Both the position numbers and the translations under genes were made by a program. A stretch of 43,816 nt of DNA from Punctularia strigosozonata HHB-11173 SS5 (Eukaryota > Basidiomycota > Agaricomycetes > Corticiales > Punctulariaceae): positions 62,624-106,439 of the forward strand of contig NW_006767444.1 in the NCBI RefSeq assembly GCF_000264995.1, read 5' to 3'. The notes beneath the pieces were generated by a model. That model was not told the DNA's origin, did not search any database, and saw only the letters and a program-made list of their open reading frames with translations. Shown here in pieces: positions 21,844 through 32,648 of this stretch. The first letter of the stretch is position 1; every line of letters starts with the position of its first letter.

Positions 21844-22566
21844 ATGCAATTCTCTCGCGTTGTCTCATTTTTCTTCGTCCTCCTGACATTCGGTGTCTTC
21901 GCTCTTGCGGTCCCGGCGCAGAGGGCTGCCTCTCCGGCCGATATAATCCCGATTCTCACCAACTTGAAGTCGGAGATTCTCCCCATCCTCAGTCAGATAA
22001 GTAAGTAAAATGCTTTAATGTATTTGACCTCTACTGATCATACCTCTATCTCGAAAAGCCTCGACGGTTGCCAGTGGCAACGCTACCAGCGACTCGATAG
22101 CCCCTCTAGTCGACGGAATAGTTGCGGACATCCACGCGGCTGCCTCGTCGCTCCAGGGTCTCTCCACCAAGCGCTCATTGGAAACCCTTGAGAAGCGCCA
22201 GAGCGTGGACGACGTCGCCACCCTGGTCGCGTCGATCATCGAGGTATATCATCAATACCGTTTCCGCGAAACTCCTCTCACCATGTTCCACAGGACATCA
22301 CCCCGCCCCTGAACAACCTCTTAGGGGACGCTGCCTCCATCCCCGACCTCGGCTCGCTTCTGGGCGGCATGGATACATCCATGGATGATTTGCTTAATGG
22401 CCTTGAGATGCTCCTTCCCGGTATCCTCACCTTCGTCGCTAACTTGTATGTCTCACCTTGATTGTTTCACGAAACCGGAACTGATCGAATCGACAGGCTC
22501 ATTGACGTCGCCGGTTCGTTAGAGAGCCTTGCTCTTGGCCTGACCCTCTCCAGCCTCGGCCTCTGA
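21844..22566 (+). CDS. Small secreted protein with dibasic sites, copy 2
   Basis: Exons 21844-22000, 22059-22243, 22294-22445 and 22497-22566 match copy 1 in exon length exactly (157, 185, 152, 70), giving 187 residues. The signal peptide is kept. Residue 26 is Gln, so the first Lys-Arg site of copy 1 becomes Gln-Arg, while the KR pairs at 90-91 and 98-99 stay. Residue 53 is Thr, removing the first N-glycosylation sequon; N60-A-T stays. The C-terminal part differs more (ITPPLNNLLG, GGMDTSMDDLLNGLEMLLPG), including a helix-breaking Pro-Pro. All splice sites and the frame are intact, so it looks functional and possibly specialised. Confidence 0.87.
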
Positions 22567-23427
22567 GGGCCACCGATAACCGTTCTTCGCGCGGCTCTGT
22601 GCCGGAGGACACTAGCGAGCAATATAGATACAGGACACTTCAGACACCGTAGTATCCTGGACTGTTCATTGATGCTGTATTGTATCGCTTTTCGAACCCG
22701 CCGGTTGAGTTCCCTTCCGTAAATTTGTGAAACATGGGCTTTCATGAAACCTGGACTCGACGTCCTGGTCTGAATTCACGATGCGAAAGTGGGGCAGAGG
22801 TGGGTTTTGACGTGCAAAGACCCAATCAAGACCGAGATGCCGGATTTCAAGGACTACGCAGGCTACAAGTTGAGGATGCGTGCGAAGAAACCCGGAATGA
22901 ACCCGCGTACTACTTACGTGGGTCCGCGTCCATACGAAGACGAGACATCCCCATTGGAAAGTAAGCCCCCGCCAAAGAGCTAACCTCAATCCCGAAAACA
23001 GTACTCGTGCTCGTGATGATGCATAATAGATATGAATTCGAGATGTCTGTGCTTAGTACTAATGCTTAATAACATCCTCGATCGCCCGTGACAAGGGATT
23101 ATCATTGGTAGATCAACTCATTCGTTCTCTTAGTCAGGAGGGAGCTTCTCGTGTCCTATCAGCAGGACATCCAATGGCACAGTGTGTATGAATGCGGTAC
23201 TGAGCATGAGCAGTAAAAGTAAGCGGGAGGCTTTGGTGTGTGCGGCGGTACCCCACTTGGGCAAACCATTTTTCAAAGGTGGCTGTGTTCGAGCAGTGAG
23301 TAATCCTGCCGGTTAAACCCAACTACCCGCTTCCCCATGGTCCCATTTCGTGCGTATATTGGGACCATATAACTTCTCATGTCGGTCCTCGACCCCGACT
23401 TCATCCTCCAGCTTCACGCACTTGACG
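22567..23427. other. Intergenic; tail of duplication and MFS promoter
   Basis: The first 300 bp are the 3' side of duplicated block 2. A 64-residue frame at 22789-22983 (MGQRWVLTCKDPIKTEMPDF...) covers the conserved 3' block and continues past it, but the equivalent frame in copy 1 has diverged. I do not call it a gene. The rest should contain the promoter of the transporter. Confidence 0.45.
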
Positions 23428-25705
23428 ATGGCAACCAATGCCAATGCGACGACCTCACGAACAGAGATGTCTGAGAAACAAGCGTGCATCAACGCTGATG
23501 CGAGGGCGGCCAACTCCGACGACGCGACGGAGGTCGATGCGGAACGGGGAGCCGCGAAGGAGAGCGAGGGCGCGGTACAGAAGGGCGACGTAACTGGGGA
23601 AAGCGGGGGGTCGGAAGACCCGTATCTTGTCCACCTCGATGCGTCTGAAGACCCGAAGAAACGTTACAGCTCCTTCCACAAGTGGCTTGCGATCCTCGTC
23701 ATCGGGTCCGCATCTCTATGCACCACTTGCGCCTCCTCCATACACTCTTTCGCGGAGGCGGGGATGGAGAAGCAGTTTGGCGTTTCGCATGAGGTCGCCA
23801 TTCTGGGGATCAGCTTGTTTGTCGAAGGACTCGGGATGGGACCCTTGCTCGTAGGACCTCTAAGCGAGATGTACGGTCGAAACATCATCTATCAAGTGTC
23901 TTATATCCTCTTCTTTGCCTTCACCTTCCCCGTGGCGTTCACCGATAGCGCAGGTGGGTACCTCTGACCCAATTACCTGCTTTCCTTCGTTGAAAGTACC
24001 CTTGCTCGCAGCGGTGTTTCTGGTGTTCAGGTTCATCACTGGTTTCTGTGGATCAGCGTTCTTGAGCGTAGCTGGGGGGAGTGTTGCCGATCTCTTCGAT
24101 GATGCTCATGTTGCGACACCTATGGCGGTGTACACCATGACACCATTCATAGGACCAGGTGTGTTGTCAATCTGTCCTCAATCTCAACGCTCATCCATTC
24201 CGCAGTCCTTGGGCCGTTAATATCGGGGTTAGCATAATTGCTTGGACCCGCATTATCTGCAACTGGGAATGTCACTCATCATTGCATTGGCACTCCACAG
24301 ATTCATTAACCAGGTATTACCTCTATTCCATCATATCACTCATAGGCTAAAGTAACGGTTTCGCAGAATACGACGTGGCGATGGACATATCGAACAATGC
24401 TGATCTGGATCTTTATTGAAATCCTCGGACTATATTTGGTACGTGTCGCCTCCCAATGAACTCATAATCAAATGTCGACCCCTGCACAGCTTATCCCCGA
24501 GACCTATGTTCCGGTCCTAGAAGTCCACAAAGCGCGCAAGTGAGATTCCGAGCCCCTGCGTATCTACTGCGATCTTCTGACATGTCGCGCCGGCGTGCTC
24601 CAGAATGAGGAAAACTACCGGTGATCAACGTTACTATTCCGCAACTGAACGAAAACGGGCAGAGGGTGCCAGCCTGTTCCACATGATTCTTGTCAGCTGC
24701 TACAAACCGTTCGAGCTCATACTGTTTGAGCGGATGGCGCTGCTGATAGATCTGTGGTCAGTCGTTTTTTTTTTTTTTGGTGTGGAGAACCGGGACGGGT
24801 TCTCATGTCCGGCGCGTTGACTGTGCGGGTTCATGCGCTGACATAACATCACACAGGTGCGCGCTGATTCTCGGCGTATTGTACCTAGCGTTCCAAGCAT
24901 TCCCGATCATATTCGAACAGAATCACGGCTTTAGCCCGCAGGAAACTGGATTGAGTTTCTTAGGCATTGGCCTGGGGATGTTCATGGCCCTGGCGTCGCA
25001 ACCGTACTGGAACCGATGGGCAAAGCGGCGAGCCGTTACGAAGTACGGCGGCGCCGCACCGCCTGAGGAGCGGTTGATTATGGGCATGGCTGGCGCTGTG
25101 ATAACTCCTATATGTGAGCTGCGGTTAATAGAATACGCATAGATTCTGATCACATCCCTCGATTACAGCCTTGTTCTGGCTGGCGTTTACGACTTACAAA
25201 TCTGTGCACTGGATTGTGCCTATTATAGCCAGCGTACCATTTGGCATCGGCATGTGTTCATTTTCAACTATTCCATGACGCTCGTGCTGATGCAGCGTCC
25301 AGGGATCTACTACATCTTCACATGCTCCTTTACATTTTTGGTTGCAACATACAGACCATACGCAGCGTCGGCGCTTGCGGGAAACTCGTTCCTGAGATCC
25401 GCCTTCGCAGCTGTCTTCCCTTTGTTCGCAGTACAGGTAAGCACTGCCATGCCTCTTGTCCCCAAAACATGTGATCCTGAGGCTATATGCGCCGACAATA
25501 GATGTATGACACGCTTGGAACAGTGGGAGCGACTGCACTTCTCGCTGGTCTTACCACGCTCATGGCGCCTCTTCCGTGGGTCGTCTGCCCCTCATGCTAT
25601 CTTCTCCACGTTTTGATGTTGGCTTCCCTCTGCAGATTTGTATTCTATCGGACCGGGGCCCGCATACGACAGAAGTCCCGATTTGTGGTCGGAGCGACAT
25701 CGTAG
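23428..25705 (+). CDS. MFS transporter, DHA1 (drug/polyamine:H+ antiporter) type
   Basis: Twelve exons (23428-23953, 24012-24158, 24206-24227, 24301-24313, 24367-24438, 24490-24539, 24604-24756, 24857-25113, 25169-25255, 25303-25436, 25502-25575, 25636-25705) give 534 residues and twelve predicted helices. The first about 85 residues are acidic and cytosolic. Motifs include the A-like loop GPLSEMYGRNIIYQVSYILF, VFRFITGFCGSAFLSVAGGS, the central loop LIPETYVPVLEVHKARK, the helix 7 region CALILGVLYLAFQAFPIIFE, and TYRPYAASALAGNSFLRSAF in helices 10-11. The layout matches plasma-membrane exporters of the Tpo/Flr1 kind; the substrate is unknown. Exons 3 and 4 are only 22 and 13 bp. The intron at 25256-25302 has a weak donor (GTTCAT) but is the only choice I found that keeps frame. 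Confidence 0.88.
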
Positions 25706-27543
25706 AGTCGATATACAGCATCTTGAGGACAGGATTCAACCAACGATCAGTGCTTTCCCTCATTGTAAAATATATTCAGGTAGTACATCATTCTCAGCGT
25801 CGATATCCGAGTAAATGTTCCATGTCCGCGTGCTCTCCGCGAGTGGTGCAAAGAAGGAAACTGTCCTGATTACGTTCAGAAACCGTCTCAATTGACCGCC
25901 ACGATTTGTAAGTGATTACCACGCGATCTTCTGTTCAAATGTGTTGATGAGCAACGTGTGGCAGGGACGTAGTCGCGATCTTCCTGCCCTGTACATGGCG
26001 TGCGACGTCAGGCACATTCTCTATTTGATTGCTATGGAGTACTACCGATGGTTTGAACCCCATTGCAAGAAGATTCAGATATGGCACGCCGCGATCACAA
26101 ACCCGCATGGACGGATACAGCCTATGGGAGACGCATGGGTCCCTAGTGGCGCATCCCTGCGGAAACTACAGAGCCACCAGGGTGATCCGCACCGAGGGTG
26201 GTGGTTTACTGTGACCCTCTCATGTCGTTCGGCGACAGAGACCACACCGAGCACTTCGAAAGGGTCACGCCTTATCGTGTCCTTGACGACGCATCGATGC
26301 CAACCCGAGTATCTCTGCGAATGCACAACATGGCAGTAGACAACTGTTGCGTATATGAGCAGAGAAGGCCGTCGATGACCTTCCATACTATCCTACCCTC
26401 TTATCATCGGAACGAGATCCACAGATCAAGTTCATCCATTGACCACTATCTCAGTCGGTCGGATGCTATATGCCTAGTATTCTTCTCTCAGAAATTCTTC
26501 TCCTCCGCAGGCTATCTCAGTGCTCGATACAACAGAACAGCGACAAGGGTTGTATGGAGTCTGTAACGTACGGGCCCAAGGATCCTCCGTCAGCACCTCC
26601 TCCCACGCCGAAACCGAGGCCCCGTTGACGAGGCCGAGGTGTGTATGTTAATTGCATTCATGGATGCGCAGCTGATGAACATAGGCATGCCCGCTCTGCT
26701 TCATGGCCGTCGATTATAGCTTTGGATATGACATCACAAGACATCTTTCGTTGCCTCGACAATTTGAGGCAATTCACATTACCATAGCTTCACCATGTCT
26801 ATTCTCTCAAACATACACGTCCCTCCTTTCCACAGATGACTTTCGTGCTAATTCATTGATGATTTACCATATAATTTGCCCACTAATACACGAACGTCCT
26901 TCAATCACTCACTTGGGTCGTCTTGATTATCGTAGCCTAGCGTATGTTTACGGTTAATCAAATTGTGTCTTACTTCATAGCGGAACAAACAGTGCACAGT
27001 AGCAAGCCCGAACTTGGATAGTGCTGTGAGCAGATCACTTTCAGTGGTCTACCAGGAATTACGGGAAGGTACTGTAGTTTTTCGACCGTAACAGACCCCC
27101 TGGAGACAACCTCCAAGTGCGGGCCCGTGGGAAGTTCGCCAAGTGATCCTCGATCAGTTTGAATACTCCCACGGTCAGAGCACGAGTCTCCCACGGTCAG
27201 TCATTGGGCAAGAAAAATGGAAGGGGACAGGGGACAAATGGGCGAATAGGTTCGCAGGTGGGGAAACGAAATTACGGTCGAAAAACGACAGTAGAACGGA
27301 AACCCTCTCGAGACACGAGATTCAGAGTTCTCACGATCACGCGGCATGGGTTTGAACACGCTTTAAGTTTGCGCCGCCTGTGCAACTGCTTCAAGAGGTT
27401 GGAACTGCATGACCACTGCCCCAGGCGAATAGTTCGTTTTACTCAAGAAAATGCCCAGTGGTACAATCCCTCGTTTATCCGACCCGAATACGGCACAGGC
27501 GCATGGCTCTGCTCACCCTTTGTGGAGACTCCTCCAGCATGAC
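25706..27543. other. Long intergenic stretch
   Basis: Several open frames of 100-130 codons occur on both strands (for example 25941-26339), but none shows a domain, biased composition or paired introns. An in-frame ATG at 27451 could extend the following gene by 31 codons. I see no tRNA, terminal repeats or obvious mobile element. Confidence 0.45.
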
Positions 27544-29118
27544 ATGTCTGCTTCTCGGGATACACCTGGTCATGATCTCCCTACGGCTCCTCCTCCAGCA
27601 CCTGTCGATAAGAGTAACATATCTGCTCGCATGCTTCTGCACGATACGCAAGCTCAGTTGGAAAGATTCTCTCATCGTGCCGACCTGCTTCTCCAGGGCG
27701 TTGACGATGTGAAGGCGGGTACTTCAACGACACAGGCGCTCTTCAAACAAGATCGCGAAGCTCTAGTTGATGAATTTGTTAGGATAGGTGAATTTCAGAA
27801 CGAATAATGATTTCGAGCGATTTTCAGACGCATATATGCTTTTGAAAATGTTTATTCACTCGTATTCCGCTTACAGCCTCCAGATGCCAGAAGGAGCTCC
27901 GTTTATGCTTAGGCGAACCCGCTCAAGCTTCAAAACTCAACGAAGCCACCATGCTGCTCAGCACGACGGATTCTCGCTTATCAGCTTTGGATACCAAGTT
28001 TGCTGCATTCGAGCGGTCGCTGGATATCGTTACTGCTGTGCGCTCACACTTATTGTTCGGCGCAGTGAACCCGTCTGACGCATGGAGTAGATCCCCAACG
28101 TTCTCCTCGAGGGCTTGCAGTCCCAGTCTCGTGACTTCACCGCGGTCATAACGCAGCTTGCCGCTCACTCCCAGAACGCTCATATCCTTCAGGACCACAC
28201 TGCCGCCCTTGTCCAGGAAATACACCTTATCAAGGACTCACATGCGGTTCATGGGAACGAGCTCCACGCTATCCGTGAACAGCAATTTCTCCAGGCCGGA
28301 GCTCTGCAAGCTATCAAAGACGAACAGGCACAGCTCCATGGCAGTTTCGAGGCGATGAAGGACACACAACAACAAATATTGGCTTCACTCGTTTCCCTGA
28401 AAGTTATCGCTTCTGGTCTTCACGCTGTGGAACACATGACCGGCCACCCCGAATTGCCTGCACAGGACCCGCCACCAGCACCAGCCTGCTTGACTGCCCT
28501 TTCTCCGCATCGGTTGGCGCGTCTCAGGGACTCATCGCTTCATCTCCAGCGCCGCTCTCCTTACGCTCGGGTTGTATCCCGATCTCCCAGATCACCAATA
28601 TTGAAGGATCAAGCTACCGCAGCTGCGCTCGCGGGGCGTCGTTCGAACCCTGCGCGATCTCCGGTCACTCCGTCGGCCGCAACGAAACCGAGATATGATC
28701 CGCCTGCTCCTCACACCTCAACACCTTCTACAAAAGCTCGCCGCAGCCCTCTCTCTCGCCGGGCGCCAGTAACGCCAGCCCCTCTACCGACACCGCCCTC
28801 GCCAACCCAGGAGGAGCCCGCTTCTGCATCTTACGCTCGTGATCGTTCGTTGTCATGCTTGTCTGACTCTGATCCGTGGGGCTTGTTTCTGGTCCCAGAG
28901 TCCCCTCAAGCACCGTCTGCTCCTGAATTGGCTCGTAGACTGACCGAAACTTCAGCTGGCGGGGATGTTTGGCATCCCCGGCTTTCTTCGGAACCAGACG
29001 ATCTCAACCATGCTCCAAGCTCCACCTGCTCGGATCGCGTGAGTGGATTCCTTTCGTTGCTTATTCATCTCAGTTGCTCTTGCTTCAGCGAATCAAAAGA
29101 TCATTCTTCGAAGATTGA
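27544..29118 (+). CDS. Uncharacterised coiled-coil protein
   Basis: Exons 27544-27787, 27877-28037, 28091-29038 and 29089-29118 give 460 residues. The N-terminal half is helical with many heptad-like Leu/Ile/Val positions: RMLLHDTQAQLERFSHRADL, LSTTDSRLSALDTKFAAFER, then a long run through HILQDHTAALVQEIHLIKDS and GALQAIKDEQAQLHGSFEAM. Around residue 230 it becomes a disordered Pro/Ser/Arg region (RSPVTPSAATKPRYDPPAPH). It ends in a basic-aromatic tip, DRRIKRSFFED. No known domain is seen; a structural or scaffold role is only a guess. The first intron (89 bp) is longer than usual here, and its boundaries are less sure than the last two, which have GTGCGC and GTGAGT donors. An in-frame ATG at 27451 is an alternative start. 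Confidence 0.7.
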
Positions 29119-29363
29119 AGAGGCCGCGATCATCCACACGCGCGATAAAACGACAGAATTAGCTCTGTATATGCCCAAAAATAATAGCTGTAATGTATGC
29201 TACAAATGAGACTACGTGGTCCCCGAAATCCAGATCCACTGTCCTACTTAATTTCCACAATGAAAGCGAACCCATAGTACAGACACATGCGCGAGAACAA
29301 AGCGATACGAAGAAAGAGAAGTCCGGAGGAATGTTGATCGCCATGGAGAGGGGATCAAAGGGT

Positions 29364-32300
29364 TCACACCCCAAGGCCAGAGCCCTCGCGCCCACTGTCT
29401 TCCGCCCCGCTGCCGATGTCGAGGCTGAGCATGTCCAGATCGAGCAGGTGGCGGTCGTGTTCCGGTTGAAGGTTCAGGCTGCCAGGGGAGCCCGTCAGGA
29501 CCGAGTAGTTCGCCGTCGAGGGCGAGATGCTTTCCATCGACGCGACCGACGCCTGCTTCGGCGCGTGGCCACCCCGCCTCCGGCCGGCGAGCGGGCCCGA
29601 GCTGTGCCTTGCCGCGTACACGAGCGTTGGCGACGGCGGTGCGGAGGGCGCGAAGGACGCGACGGACCGGTCGAGCGGCGCGACGGCCGTGTTGTCTTCG
29701 CTCATGAGCAGGCTCATGTTGCTCGGCGGGAGCGGGAAGACCGACGAGGCTGTGCTGCTGCGACGCTGATGCTGTGCCCTGCCCTGCCGCGCTGTGTCTT
29801 CTTCAGGGAAGCGTGCGGGCGGATCAAGCGAGCCGTGGCTGCCGTAGGCGGACGAACTGGAGAGGTTCTGTACGCGAGAGTGCGACCTCGCCTGCGATGA
29901 CGGCGGACGCGACCCCGCCCCGGACACCGATCCGGACGCCGTGGAGGGGCGCTCGAACACTCGACTACGGCCCATGGCTCCAAAGTCGAGCGGAGGCGGC
30001 GCTGCGTGGCGGGGTTGCTGTTGCTGTTGTTGACGGTGTTGGTGGTGCCGTTGCACGCGTAGCTCGGCGCGCGCCTCGCCGAGCGCGTCCTCGAGCTCCT
30101 CCACGCGCCTTCGCAGCGCGTCGTTCTCCTCCCGGAGCGCGCGTCCGCTCGCCTGCGCGTCGGCCAGCGCGGCGAGCAGCGTGCCCATCTCCGCCTGGTG
30201 CTTATCCGCGAGCTCGCGCGCGTGCGTGGACGCGGCGGAGACCGAGGTGTACGTCGTGGACGGCGCCGAGCGCGGCGTCGCGCCCGAGTAGACCGTCGGG
30301 CTGCTCGTCTCCATCGACGGGCGCCGCCCGTGGCCGTCCCGGTCGGGTGTCCACGCGCCCGCGCGGCTCCACGGACGCTCGGAGTGCGCGAGGCGCGAGG
30401 GCGCGCCGCGCGCGGCGTAGTGGCCCTGCTGGCTGACGCTGCGCGGGGAGGACGAGTCGGAGGCGGGATCCATGAGCCCCGCGGACGCGAAGGCACGCAG
30501 GGTGCGCGGGCCGAGAAGGTCGAGCGCGGGGCGCACGCGGCCCGCGGACGAGCCCGGGCGCGTGAGCGGGGACGGCGCTGGGGCGGAGGAGGGGCTGCTC
30601 GTGCTCACGCTGGCGCCGCGGCGTCGGCCGAGGCGGTCTAGCACATCCTGCCGGCTCGGGGTGGCTGACGCGCGGGTGGGGAGTTGGTCCGTGCTCGGCG
30701 GGCGCCGGTGAAGAAGGCGCGCGGCGGAGGACGGAGGGCGGGAAGAGGGCGGGGGCTGGTGGCTTTCTTCGGATGCGGGCGTCATTTGGAGGTGCGAGAG
30801 GGCGGGGCGTGAGGCGGGGCGCGCGGGGGTGGCGTAGCGGGACGGCCGAGCATGCTCCTCGCTCGCGCGGCGGCTGGTGTTGCCTGCTATGCCGGCCGGC
30901 CGGCCGGAGGACAGCGCTGCATAGAGCTTGCGCCGGGGCAGACCGTCGACGGAGGCGCGGCGCGCGGTGTCGTCCTCAGAGTCGTGCTCGTGATCGGGAA
31001 GGAAGGACGCGGTGAGAGGCGAGCTCGAGTTGGAGCTCGGGCCTGGGCTGCCGCGGGTGAATGCCGGGCTGCGCGGGGAGGGCGAGGGCGAGAGCTTGCC
31101 GCCGCCGTACCGGGGAACTGCGGATGGGCTGGAGGAGGTGCGTTCAAGCGAAGGACGCGGAGGAGGAGAAGGTGTAGTTGCGGGCGGGGGTATTGCGTTC
31201 GCGGCGGCGAGTACAGCTGGATGTGGTCCAGTCCGGCGGGGGGCGAAGCGGTGCGGGGAGAGGAGGGCAGCGAGATCCGGATCGAGCGCGGAGAGGTTGA
31301 GATCGAGGGACTCGTCTGGGTGTTGTGCAGGCCCGCGTCGTGCGGTGAGCGCGTCGCCGAGGCCAAGAGTCTCGCCGTATTCTTCGTATTGCTCGCCCGG
31401 GGAAGGAGGCGGGAAGCGGTAGGAAGAAGGAGGGGGCGATGGTGAAGGCGAGGCGGAAGAGCGGATTTCCGGCGTTAACGTCGTCCATGGCGCGGTAGTG
31501 AGGAGCGCGCCGCGGACTTCAGCGTCGAGGTGGGTCGTGGAGAGGTCCAGCGCCGAGTCGTCCGCTTCATCCCCATCTTCGTCGTGTCCCGGCATTTCGG
31601 CTTCTAGCCTGGCTCTTACAGCTGTTTCGGCGCTTTCTTCTTTCTCTTCCCCTTGGAGGTGGACGCGGATGTCAAGGAGAGGTGACGGTGACGGGCGGAG
31701 GTTGCTCGACGTGCCACGGAGCGCGTGCGAGGAGAAGGGTGCGGGCGAGGCAGGGGACGAGGACGGAGAGTCGTCGTCGGAGAGAGGAGGCAGGTGTTTG
31801 GAGAGGCCCGAGAGCGCAGAGGCAACGGAGGTGTCGGCTTCGAGGATCGTCGAGAGGTCCGTAGCCCCTTGACTTTGCAGGGTCGGATCGGGGTCGGGGT
31901 CTAGGGAATACGAGGAACAATTTAGTGGGGACGTATGGAATAGATGGGGGTTGAGATGCGTACCGAGTGGTCGGACGGTCCGTTCGCCAAACTCGCCGTA
32001 TGAGCTTGTGGATGGGAGGTGAGGAAGGAAGGGTTCGTCGTGGCCTTCCTGTTCCTGAACCTGATCCAGGGGCGCACTTGCGCTAGGACTGTGGCTGCCA
32101 GAGGATGCGGAGGGAGAGGGCTCCGGTGCTATAGAGAGCACGGGGTCTGAGTCCGAGCGGAGTGCCTGGCCTGAGAGGGCGGGTGAGGAGCGAGGCGATG
32201 TGCGAGTGCCGCGGTCGCCCGTGAGGGAGCGACGGATGGAGCCGAGGCTACGAGAGGCGAGGGAGCTGGAGGAGGGGGCGACGAGGGCGGATGATGTAGA

Positions 32301-32648
32301 GGCCGTCCGGCGGGGCGCGGTGGGAGAGCGCGAGGGCGACTTGGAGGAGGACGAGGATCCGAAGGGGAGGAGGTTGCGCAGCGAGCGGAAGGAGGATAGG
32401 CCAGATCCTGAGTTGTTGGCGTTGGGCGAAGGACCCGGGCTAGGCCGACGCGGTGTTGAGACGGTGAGGGAGGAGGAAGGTAGGCGTGATGGAGGGACGA
32501 GCACGAGTTGGGGGAGCGAGAGGGACGAGGGCACGCGACTTGTTTGGGTGGAGGAGCGGCGCGGGGTGGGTGTAAGGAGCGGAATGTGCGAGGGAGCGGT
32601 AGCGGCGGGTAGACGCGGGGCGGAAGGGGTCGATGTGGATGCCTGCAT
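29364..32648 (-). CDS. Large Ser/Pro-rich protein with C-terminal coiled coil
   Basis: Exons 32648-31964 and 31900-29364 give 1073 residues. Most of the protein is disordered: runs of Ser, Pro, Arg and Ala with many S/T-P sites, suggesting heavy phosphorylation. At about two-thirds to three-quarters of its length there is a coiled coil with strong heptads (ELADKHQAEMGTLLAALADA, ALREENDALRRRVEELEDAL) followed by a His/Gln tract (HHQHRQQQQQQP). Several short conserved-looking segments (SFRSLRNLLPFGSSSS near residue 90, LGSIRRSL near 135) might be docking motifs. No catalytic domain is visible. The layout suits a cytoskeletal, polarity or septation scaffold, but that is conjecture. Coding GC is very high, which leaves long open shadows in other frames. 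The 63 bp intron at 31901-31963 is a multiple of three without a stop, so retention would add 21 residues. Confidence 0.8.
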   Translation of the reverse strand: MQASTSTPSAPRLPAATAPSHIPLLTPTPRRSSTQTSRVPSSLSLPQLVLVPPSRLPSSSLTVSTPRRPSPGPSPNANNSGSGLSSFRSLRNLLPFGSSSSSKSPSRSPTAPRRTASTSSALVAPSSSSLASRSLGSIRRSLTGDRGTRTSPRSSPALSGQALRSDSDPVLSIAPEPSPSASSGSHSPSASAPLDQVQEQEGHDEPFLPHLPSTSSYGEFGERTVRPLGTHLNPHLFHTSPLNCSSYSLDPDPDPTLQSQGATDLSTILEADTSVASALSGLSKHLPPLSDDDSPSSSPASPAPFSSHALRGTSSNLRPSPSPLLDIRVHLQGEEKEESAETAVRARLEAEMPGHDEDGDEADDSALDLSTTHLDAEVRGALLTTAPWTTLTPEIRSSASPSPSPPPSSYRFPPPSPGEQYEEYGETLGLGDALTARRGPAQHPDESLDLNLSALDPDLAALLSPHRFAPRRTGPHPAVLAAANAIPPPATTPSPPPRPSLERTSSSPSAVPRYGGGKLSPSPSPRSPAFTRGSPGPSSNSSSPLTASFLPDHEHDSEDDTARRASVDGLPRRKLYAALSSGRPAGIAGNTSRRASEEHARPSRYATPARPASRPALSHLQMTPASEESHQPPPSSRPPSSAARLLHRRPPSTDQLPTRASATPSRQDVLDRLGRRRGASVSTSSPSSAPAPSPLTRPGSSAGRVRPALDLLGPRTLRAFASAGLMDPASDSSSPRSVSQQGHYAARGAPSRLAHSERPWSRAGAWTPDRDGHGRRPSMETSSPTVYSGATPRSAPSTTYTSVSAASTHARELADKHQAEMGTLLAALADAQASGRALREENDALRRRVEELEDALGEARAELRVQRHHQHRQQQQQQPRHAAPPPLDFGAMGRSRVFERPSTASGSVSGAGSRPPSSQARSHSRVQNLSSSSAYGSHGSLDPPARFPEEDTARQGRAQHQRRSSTASSVFPLPPSNMSLLMSEDNTAVAPLDRSVASFAPSAPPSPTLVYAARHSSGPLAGRRRGGHAPKQASVASMESISPSTANYSVLTGSPGSLNLQPEHDRHLLDLDMLSLDIGSGAEDSGREGSGLGV

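Larger units (their letters stand above)
20983..22866. repeat. Segmental duplication, copy 2
   Basis: This is the counterpart of 17503-19530 in the same orientation. Shared words include ttctgacgacat, cagctgtgattct, gtacgagcgaacacc and ttgacgtgcaaag. The direct orientation fits unequal exchange or a tandem duplication followed by insertion or divergence of the spacer. Confidence 0.75.

Noticed and set aside
25241-25302. Apparent frameshift in the MFS transporter
   Set aside because: A 47 bp intron (25256-25302) with a weak GTTCAT donor restores the family's reading frame, so a lesion need not be assumed.
29714-30641. Long Arg/Ala-rich open frames on both strands
   Set aside because: They are shadows caused by the extreme GC content of the Ser/Pro-rich gene.
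31144-31445. Possible simple-sequence expansion in GGA/GGC-rich stretch
   Set aside because: It is coding sequence for Ser/Pro runs with mixed codons, not a pure tandem repeat.
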